DNA of 64,000 bases from Paraoerskovia marina DSM 21750 (GTDB lineage: Bacteria; Actinomycetota; Actinomycetes; Actinomycetales; Cellulomonadaceae), in assembly GCF_000701465.1 (NCBI RefSeq), contig NZ_JNIY01000003.1:124001-188000 (forward strand). The letters run 5' to 3'. Shown piece after piece: positions 59,293-64,000 of this stretch; within the stretch, counting starts at the first letter, position 1; every line of letters starts with the position of its first letter. A program made the position numbers and the translations under genes. The notes under the pieces are model-generated. The model searched no databases. It was not told the origin of the DNA and was given only the letters and a program-made list of their open reading frames with translations.

Positions 59293-60441
59293 CGCGCCCG
59301 GCACCCGGCCGGTGCACGTCGCCTGGACCACGCCGTCCGGCGCGGTGACCTGCGAGGTCACGATCCACCCGGCCAGCGGCTCATTCGACTCGATCCACAG
59401 GTCGACGCCGACGTAGTCGTCGTCGGTCTCGCCGCCGATCACCGCCGAGTAGGTCTCGGAGTACCCGCCCGCGCCGTCCGCGGTGGCCGAGGCCGACGCA
59501 TAGGTCCCGGTCGGCGACCGCACGTCGATCTCCGTCGTGCTCCCCGCCGGCAGCGCCCTGTCCAGTGCCGGCTCCCATCGGCCCTCGAGATGCCACGACG
59601 TGTCGGTGACACGGTCGATGCCCAGCCGGGACTCGATCGTCCTGGTCTCCACGGCGTTGATCTCGACGACGTCGCCGGGCCCGTCGACGTGGACGTCCAC
59701 GGGGCACGGGACGGCATGGTGCCGTTCGTCCTCCGCGGCGCCCTGGACGAGGCTCATCGCGGCGGCGCCCGCGCAGACCACCAGCGCGACCCCGCCCGTG
59801 ACCGCCGTCGGCCAGCGCAGCGACGGCGCGAGGTCGTCGCGTGCCGTCGCGAGGCGCGCCACCCACGGGTGCGGGACGGGCGCCGTCGTGCGGACGGCCA
59901 CCGTGCTGAGCAGGGAGTCGGCGAAGGTCCTGCCCTCGGCGTTGAACGCAGCACGGACGTAGCCCACGAGCAGGATCGAGTCGAGGACGTGGGCGACGAA
60001 CCGCAGCACCGTCCGCAGCAGACCGACGGGCCGCCCCGTGCGGTCGTCGACCACCGCGATGCCGCAGACCCGCTTGCCGACGCTCCGGCCGGTGTACGCC
60101 TGGAAGAGGCCGAGGACGAGGAGCGTCCCGCCCGTCCAGGCCTGCGCGCCGCCGGACGTGCCACCGGAGGTGTCGAGCGAAGGTCGGAGCTCGCCGTCGA
60201 CGAAGAGCGTCACGTCGAGGCTGGGGATCGCGGCGAGAGGGACGGACGCGCCCGTCGCGAGGAACGCCACCGACGAGACGATCGCGGAGTCGAGCAGCAC
60301 CGCGATCACGCGTGCTCCCCAGCTCGCGCGCTGCCTCTCGGGCGTGAACGGCGGGTCGAGGTCGTTCTCCATGTCGACAGGCCCCCCTGCCATCCCGCTG
60401 CCCCGCGGGATCGTCTGTGTCATGGACTGCGATACTTCCAT
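59281..60441 (-). CDS. RDD-family membrane protein with extracytoplasmic C-terminal domain
   Basis: A 386-residue protein. The RDD domain (about 35-190) has ASWGARVIAVLLDSAIVSS and the signature FQAYTGRSVGKRVCGIAVVD. A further helix near residue 215 leads into a C-terminal region of about 150 residues that is probably outside the cell and not recognised. RDD proteins have been linked to small-molecule or ion transport. The start is uncertain: ATG 60441 or ATG 60423. Confidence 0.78.
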   Translation of the reverse strand: MEVSQSMTQTIPRGSGMAGGPVDMENDLDPPFTPERQRASWGARVIAVLLDSAIVSSVAFLATGASVPLAAIPSLDVTLFVDGELRPSLDTSGGTSGGAQAWTGGTLLVLGLFQAYTGRSVGKRVCGIAVVDDRTGRPVGLLRTVLRFVAHVLDSILLVGYVRAAFNAEGRTFADSLLSTVAVRTTAPVPHPWVARLATARDDLAPSLRWPTAVTGGVALVVCAGAAAMSLVQGAAEDERHHAVPCPVDVHVDGPGDVVEINAVETRTIESRLGIDRVTDTSWHLEGRWEPALDRALPAGSTTEIDVRSPTGTYASASATADGAGGYSETYSAVIGGETDDDYVGVDLWIESNEPLAGWIVTSQVTAPDGVVQATCTGRVPGASER

Positions 60442-60518
60442 CGCCCGTCCACCCTGTCCAGGGTCGTATGCTCGACGACGGCCACCGCCGCACCCGCCCG
60501 CAACCCCTGGAGAAACCG

Positions 60519-61268
60519 ATGCACCCGCACCCCGTCGCCGTCGTCACCGGAGCGAGCAGCGGGATCGGTGCGGCCAGCGCCCGGGCGCTCTCGGACGCGG
60601 GGTACCACGTGGTGCTCGGCGCGCGTCGGGCGGACAAGCTGGCCGAGGTCGCCTCCGCCGTGGGCGGGACGGCGGTCGCACTCGACGTGACCGACCAGGC
60701 CTCGGTGGACGCCTTCGTCGCCCGCGTCCGCGAGGATCTCGGCCGCTGCGACGTGCTCGTCAACAACGCCGGCGGGGCGCTCGGCGCCGACTCGGTGGCC
60801 GAGGCGAACCTGGACGACTGGCAGTGGATGTACGACGTCAACGTGCTCGGGACGGTCCGGGTCACCCAGGCCCTGCTGCCGCTCCTGATCGGCTCCGGGG
60901 ACGGGCAGGTCATCACCATCGGCTCGGTCGCCGCCCGCGAGGCCTACGAGGGAGGTGCCGGGTACAACGCGGCGAAGTTCGGGGTCGCCGCGCTGTCCCG
61001 CGTGCTGCGGATCGAGCTGCTCGGCCAGCCGGTGCGTGTCTGCGAGATCGACCCCGGGATGGTCGAGACCGAGTTCTCCCTCGTCCGGTTCAAGGGCGAC
61101 GCCCAGAAGGCCGCGGCGGTCTACGACGGCGTCACGCCGCTGTCGGCCGAGGACGTCGCCGAGACCGTGCGCTGGGTGGCGACCCGTCCGGCCCACGTCA
61201 ACATCGACCAGATCCTGATGCTCGCGCGGGACCAGTCGTCCGCCAAGGTCGTCCACCGCCAGGCCTGA
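60519..61268 (+). CDS. Short-chain dehydrogenase, YdfG-like NADP type
   Basis: A 249-residue SDR with VTGASSGIGAASARALSDAG, Arg residues in LGARRADK that favour NADP, VNNAGGALG, and the catalytic set Ser136, Tyr149 and Lys153 (YNAAKFG). The overall pattern is like YdfG/serine 3-dehydrogenase. ATG 60519 follows TGGAGAAA. A TSUP transporter gene follows after eight bases. Confidence 0.9.
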   Translation: MHPHPVAVVTGASSGIGAASARALSDAGYHVVLGARRADKLAEVASAVGGTAVALDVTDQASVDAFVARVREDLGRCDVLVNNAGGALGADSVAEANLDDWQWMYDVNVLGTVRVTQALLPLLIGSGDGQVITIGSVAAREAYEGGAGYNAAKFGVAALSRVLRIELLGQPVRVCEIDPGMVETEFSLVRFKGDAQKAAAVYDGVTPLSAEDVAETVRWVATRPAHVNIDQILMLARDQSSAKVVHRQA

Positions 61269-61276
61269 GCGGCACC

Positions 61277-62002
61277 GTGGACCTCGCCGCAAGCACCGTC
61301 GCGCTCGCCCTGGCGGCCGTCACCCTCTCGACCTTCATCCAGTTCGCCACCGGGTCCGGGTTCGGGATCCTCGGCGGCCCCCTGCTGCTCATGATCGACC
61401 CGGGGCTCGTCCCGGGTCCGCTGCTCCTGCTCACCGTCGTCGTGATGCTCGCCGTCGTCTGGACCGAGCGTCGCGGCCTGCGCCACGTCGACCTCGGGTG
61501 GGCCGCCCTGGGTGCCGTTCCTGCGGGGATCGGGGCGCTGTGGCTCGTCCGGCTGATGGACGAGCGCGTCACCGAGATCGTCGTCGGGGTCGCGATCGCG
61601 GTCGGGGTGATCGCCGGGCTCGCGGGGTGGAAGGTCCGCCAGACGCGGCCCGCACTGGTCGTCGCCGGAGTGCTCGGCGGGGCGCTCTCGACGATCGCCG
61701 CCACGCCCGGGCCGCCCGTCGTCGTCGTGTACCGGACGGCCGACGTCTCGCGCTACCGGGCCAACCTCTCGCTGTTCTTCGTCGCGACGTCGGTCGTCTC
61801 GCTCAGCACCCTGATCGTCTCGGGCGAGCTCGACTCGACGGACGTCACCGCCGCGGCATGGCTTCTGCCGGCGGTTGTGCTCGGGGCGCTCGTCGCGCAC
61901 TTCCTCGTCCGCCTGATCCCGCCGCGATCGATCCGACCGGCCGCCCTCGCGATGTGCCTGATCTCGGCGGTCAGCCTGATCGTGAGCGCGCTCGCGGGCT
62001 GA
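61277..62002 (+). CDS. TSUP (TauE/SafE) family membrane transporter
   Basis: A 241-residue protein with about eight helices and the duplicated TauE/SafE pattern: FIQFATGSGFGILGGPLLLM in the first half and GGALSTIAATPGPPVVVVY in the second. TSUP proteins export sulfite, sulfoacetate or related anions. GTG 61277 lies directly behind the SDR gene, suggesting a shared transcript, but no sulfur-metabolism gene is adjacent. Confidence 0.85.
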   Translation: MDLAASTVALALAAVTLSTFIQFATGSGFGILGGPLLLMIDPGLVPGPLLLLTVVVMLAVVWTERRGLRHVDLGWAALGAVPAGIGALWLVRLMDERVTEIVVGVAIAVGVIAGLAGWKVRQTRPALVVAGVLGGALSTIAATPGPPVVVVYRTADVSRYRANLSLFFVATSVVSLSTLIVSGELDSTDVTAAAWLLPAVVLGALVAHFLVRLIPPRSIRPAALAMCLISAVSLIVSALAG

Positions 62003-62021
62003 CCCCCCAGCCGCCGCCGGG

Positions 62022-62084
62022 TGCCGAGCACGCGGTTGTGGATACCACCGGCGACCGGAAGCAGCCACAACCGCGTGGTCGGCA
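62022..62084. repeat. Large inverted repeat, 20-bp arms
   Basis: The arms at 62022-62041 and 62065-62084 are complementary at 19 of 20 positions, with a 23-base centre that itself contains CCGG...CCGG. It lies between convergent genes. It can serve as a bidirectional terminator, but the arms are longer and the loop bigger than for the other terminators here, so it may be a dispersed palindromic repeat element. Confidence 0.75.
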
Positions 62085-62109
62085 TCGAGTGTTCCGGGAG
62101 CAGGAGCCC

Positions 62110-62592
62110 TCAGTCGGAGAGCTCGGCCAGTACGCCGTCGAGCTTGGCGTACCCCTCGGTGAGGCCGGACTCCATGCCGGAGTCGACCATCCCGTCCCGG
62201 TCCTGGACCGATTGGTAGACGGCGTGGTTCTCGATCCGCGTGCGCCCGCCGGGGAGGGCGATCAGGCGCATCGACTCGAGGCTGACGTGCCCGGACCACC
62301 CGTCGAACTCGAAGGTCTGGACGATCAGCTCGTCCTCGACGAGGTGGAACGAGCCGCGGAACCCGTACCGACCGCCTCCGGGGTCGATGTTGGTGTACGC
62401 GTACGAGCCGCCGGTGCGGGCGTCGTAGTGGTCGAACTCGATCGCCAGCCCGTCGGGCCCGAGCCACCGCTCGACCAGGCTCGCGTCGGTGTGCGCGCGG
62501 TGGACGAGTGCGGGCGGGGCGTCGAACTCCCGCACGATGTCGATGTACGGCTGCCCCTCGGGGGCGGTGACCTGCGTGGGGTTGCTGCTCAT
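62110..62592 (-). CDS. SRPBCC/AHSA1-domain protein
   Basis: A 160-residue START-like protein: VREFDAPPALVHRAHTDASL, RWLGPDGLAIEFDHYDARTG and GGSYAYTNIDPGG are typical of the AHSA1 group. These bind hydrophobic ligands or act as stress factors. In many actinobacteria such genes form a pair with an ArsR-type regulator, as here: the start at 62592 overlaps the regulator stop (ATGA) and is preceded by GGAGGA. Confidence 0.9.
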   Translation of the reverse strand: MSSNPTQVTAPEGQPYIDIVREFDAPPALVHRAHTDASLVERWLGPDGLAIEFDHYDARTGGSYAYTNIDPGGGRYGFRGSFHLVEDELIVQTFEFDGWSGHVSLESMRLIALPGGRTRIENHAVYQSVQDRDGMVDSGMESGLTEGYAKLDGVLAELSD

Positions 62593-62936
62593 GATTCCTC
62601 CGTGGTGAGTGACTCGAGCACCGTGTCGAGGCTGCGGAACCGGCGTTCTGCGGCCAGTCGGTACCCGTCGATCCATCCCGTCAGCGCCTCGAGCGCGGCA
62701 GGGTCCAGGTGGCACGGGCGGGTCTGGCCCTCGCGGGTGCGGGTGATCAGACCCGCGCGCTCGAGCACCTGCACGTGCCGGGAGACGGCCTGCACCGTGA
62801 TCGGGAACGGCTCTGCGAGCTCGTTGACCGTGGCGGGGCCGCGAGACAGCCGGGCGACGATCGCGCGGCGGACCGGGTCGGCCAGGGCGAGGAACGCCTG
62901 GTCGAGCCGGTCCTCCGACGTGCCGTTCGGCATCAT
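62589..62936 (-). CDS. ArsR-family regulator paired with an SRPBCC gene
   Basis: A 115-residue winged-helix protein (FLALADPVRRAIVARLSRGP, then FPITVQAVSRHVQVLERAGL). It lacks the cysteine motif of arsenic sensors and ends in a helical tail typical of the SRPBCC-linked subgroup. It probably represses its own two-gene operon. The start is 62936 or the next ATG at 62933; no ribosome-binding site is clear. An AACTAGTT-centred element lies just upstream. Confidence 0.88.
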   Translation of the reverse strand: MMPNGTSEDRLDQAFLALADPVRRAIVARLSRGPATVNELAEPFPITVQAVSRHVQVLERAGLITRTREGQTRPCHLDPAALEALTGWIDGYRLAAERRFRSLDTVLESLTTEES

Positions 62937-62946
62937 CAACCAATCT

Positions 62947-62972
62947 GTTGAACAACTAGTTCGTTGAATATA
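62947..62972 (-). promoter_or_regulatory. Promoter and operator candidate of the ArsR/SRPBCC pair
   Basis: The AT-rich gap contains the 8-bp palindrome AACTAGTT (62954-62961), direct GTTGAA repeats (62947-62952 and 62963-62968), and a minus-strand -10 box TATATT (complement of 62967-62972). Binding of the encoded ArsR protein here would block its own promoter. Confidence 0.5.
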
Positions 62973-63065
62973 CGTCGGCACTCGGGTCCGCGCAAGAGGT
63001 TCTGTCAGGTGATCGTTCGGCTCTGCGCGCCCCGATGTGCCCGGGCGCCTCGTACCGTCGAACGC

Positions 63066-63455
63066 ATGGAGAACCTCTCGCGCGTCACCTGCCTCGTCGG
63101 TGTCTACGACGCCGACGGCGGACTCCGGGGTGAGCTGCGGTACGTCGTCGGCCACCTGCTGGGCCGGACGGAGTGCGCGCTCTGCGATGTGACCCACTCG
63201 CCCCTGCGGCGCAAGCGGGCGTGGGACGCGATGGTCGTCCGCCTCGGCATCCCCGTCGAGCTCGTGCACCGCAACGAGATCCCGTCCGACGTCGCGGCGT
63301 GCGTCCGCGAGGCCGGGTTGCCGTGCGTCGTGGCGCGGCGTGCCGACGGCGGGGTCGAGACCCTGCTGGACAGGGCGGCCCTCGAGGCGCTCGACGGGTC
63401 CGTCGAGGCGTTCGAGCGCGGCGTGGGCGAGGTCCTCGCTGCCCGATCCGTCTAG
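63066..63455 (+). CDS. Conserved-looking protein with an ECALCDVTH motif, unknown function
   Basis: A 129-residue soluble protein. The core GELRYVVGHLLGRTECALCD followed by VTHSPLRRKRAW places a CxxC pair and a His in a likely metal- or redox-active site. I have seen similar hypothetical proteins in actinobacteria but know no function. The second half predicts a beta-alpha fold (MVVRLGIPVELVHRNEIP, then LPCVVARRADGG). ATG 63066 lies 7 bases after TACCGT (63053-63058), so it is probably leaderless. Confidence 0.75.
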   Translation: MENLSRVTCLVGVYDADGGLRGELRYVVGHLLGRTECALCDVTHSPLRRKRAWDAMVVRLGIPVELVHRNEIPSDVAACVREAGLPCVVARRADGGVETLLDRAALEALDGSVEAFERGVGEVLAARSV

Positions 63456-63486
63456 ACCCGCCGCCCCGGTCCGTCCGTCGGCGCTA

Positions 63487-63506
63487 TCATCGTTGGATGA
63501 CGATGA
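63487..63506. promoter_or_regulatory. Inverted repeat over the start of the metal-sensing arsR gene
   Basis: TCATCG (63487-63492) and CGATGA (63501-63506) form an inverted repeat that covers the end of the TATCAT -10 box (63485-63490) and the start codon at 63497. An ArsR dimer bound here would shut off its own leaderless promoter. Confidence 0.45.
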
Positions 63507-63856
63507 ATGCGGCGGTCGTCGCCGATGCCGAGCCCGGTACTGTCGCCGCGCTGTTCCGCGCGCTCGGCGAGCCCGCTCGGCTGACGATCATGCGCCACCT
63601 CTTCACGGGCGAGCACAGGGTCCGCGACCTGACCGACCACCTCGGTCTCGCCCAGTCGACCGTGAGCGCCCACCTGAGCTGCCTGCGCGAGTGCGGGCTC
63701 GTCGTCGTGCGGGCCGAGGGCCGGGCGTCGCTCTACCGGCTCGCCGACCCTGCGGGGCTGCGGGGGCTGCTCGCCGCGGCAGAAGATGCCCTCGCCACGA
63801 CGGGGGCCGCCGTCGCGCGCTGCCCCTCCGTGCCCGAGCCGCAGAGCGCGCCATGA
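63497..63856 (+). CDS. ArsR/SmtB-family metal-sensing regulator
   Basis: A 119-residue repressor: FRALGEPARLTIMRHLFTGE, then HLGLAQSTVSAHLSCLRECG. Cysteines in the recognition region (LSCLREC) and one near the C-terminus could bind metal, as in CmtR-like sensors. Its stop overlaps the start of a cation-diffusion-facilitator gene (ATGA), so it likely senses the metal that this transporter exports. ATG 63497 lies 6 bases after TATCAT (63485-63490). Confidence 0.88.
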   Translation: MTMNAAVVADAEPGTVAALFRALGEPARLTIMRHLFTGEHRVRDLTDHLGLAQSTVSAHLSCLRECGLVVVRAEGRASLYRLADPAGLRGLLAAAEDALATTGAAVARCPSVPEPQSAP

Positions 63857-64000
63857 GTGCCGGACACTCGCACGGCCACGCGGCGGATGCGACGCCCGAC
63901 CATCGCCGCCGCCTGGCGATCGCGTTCGGCATCACCGCGACCCTGTTCGTCGCGCAGGCCGTCGGGGCGGTCCTCACCGGGTCGCTCGCGCTCCTCGTCG
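63853..64000 (+). CDS. Cation diffusion facilitator (CzcD-like) transporter, 5' part
   Basis: The first 49 residues of a transporter cut off by the window end. It opens with a His-rich stretch (MSAGHSHGHAADATPDHRRR) and the first helix (IAFGITATLFVAQAVGAVLT, then GSLALLV), typical of CDF proteins that export zinc, cadmium or cobalt. The start overlaps the ArsR stop by four bases. Confidence 0.85.
   Translation, partial: MSAGHSHGHAADATPDHRRRLAIAFGITATLFVAQAVGAVLTGSLALLV

Noticed and set aside
1-64000. CRISPR arrays, tRNA or rRNA genes, insertion sequences, prophage genes
   Set aside because: I saw no regularly spaced repeats, no tRNA- or rRNA-like stretches, and no transposase, integrase or phage structural motifs. 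A systematic tRNA scan was not possible.

Overview
The window is high-GC chromosomal DNA with the marks of an actinobacterium: a WhiB regulator, many GTG starts, short intergenic gaps, and many starts that sit 6-8 bases after a TANNNT -10 box and so look leaderless. The polysaccharide-degrading genes and general gene style suggest a soil or plant-litter member of the Micrococcales, perhaps Cellulomonadaceae or Promicromonosporaceae. That placement is an inference; no rRNA is present to fix it. I see no tRNA, rRNA, CRISPR array, prophage or insertion sequence. Nearly all of the window is coding, and the longest stretch without a confident gene is 27682-28242.

Layout. 1-7818 is one operon for manno-oligosaccharides: a lipoprotein sugar-binding protein, two ABC permeases, a GH2 beta-mannosidase, a GH113-like hydrolase and a CE7 acetyl esterase. 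The genes after the binding protein mostly overlap by 1-4 bases. 7871-15456 holds a WhiB regulator, a VapBC toxin-antitoxin pair, PnuC, a PAP2 phosphatase, a large secreted beta-helix (GH87-like) hydrolase, a DUF427 protein, a CPA1 Na+/H+ antiporter and a small membrane protein. 15530-19852 is a NarL-type two-component system followed by an ABC exporter and a convergent TetR gene. 20156-23554 is a first arsenic-type locus (DHA2 transporter and arsR, divergent from an arsO-like flavoprotein). 23654-29172 holds small envelope proteins, a TetR/ABC-2-like membrane protein pair, a zinc alcohol dehydrogenase and a secreted sugar isomerase/epimerase-like protein.

29352-33563 encodes a complete partner-switch module: a STAS antagonist, an RsbW-like ATPase and a bacteriophytochrome fused to a PP2C phosphatase, interrupted by a glucose/sorbosone dehydrogenase lipoprotein. 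33675-36226 is a zinc-starvation block: the MRF-type COG0523 protein, two Zur-like boxes, and zinc-free L28, L33, S14, L31, L36 and L32. 36252-40859 is a second arsenic locus (acr3, an ArsR-ArsC fusion, arsC, and a second DHA2 transporter homologous to the one in the first locus).

40936-50324 carries pirin, thymidine kinase, an MFS exporter preceded by an 18-codon upstream ORF, two paralogous PepSY membrane proteins, an acetyltransferase, an aldo/keto reductase and a DoxX-like protein. 50321-53857 is a phenolic-lipid-type cluster (type III PKS, ICMT-type methyltransferase, FAD hydroxylase) divergent from a UbiA prenyltransferase. 53894-64000 holds LtrA, two SDRs, an FAD reductase, a K+ channel, a GNAT enzyme, an RDD protein, a TSUP transporter, an ArsR/SRPBCC pair, an unknown protein, and an ArsR gene coupled to a cation-diffusion-facilitator gene cut off by the window end.

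The recurring themes are plant polysaccharide use, metal and metalloid homeostasis (As twice, Zn, a CDF metal exporter, PepSY), and light or stress signalling through a partner switch. All calls come from reading motifs; no database search was run.
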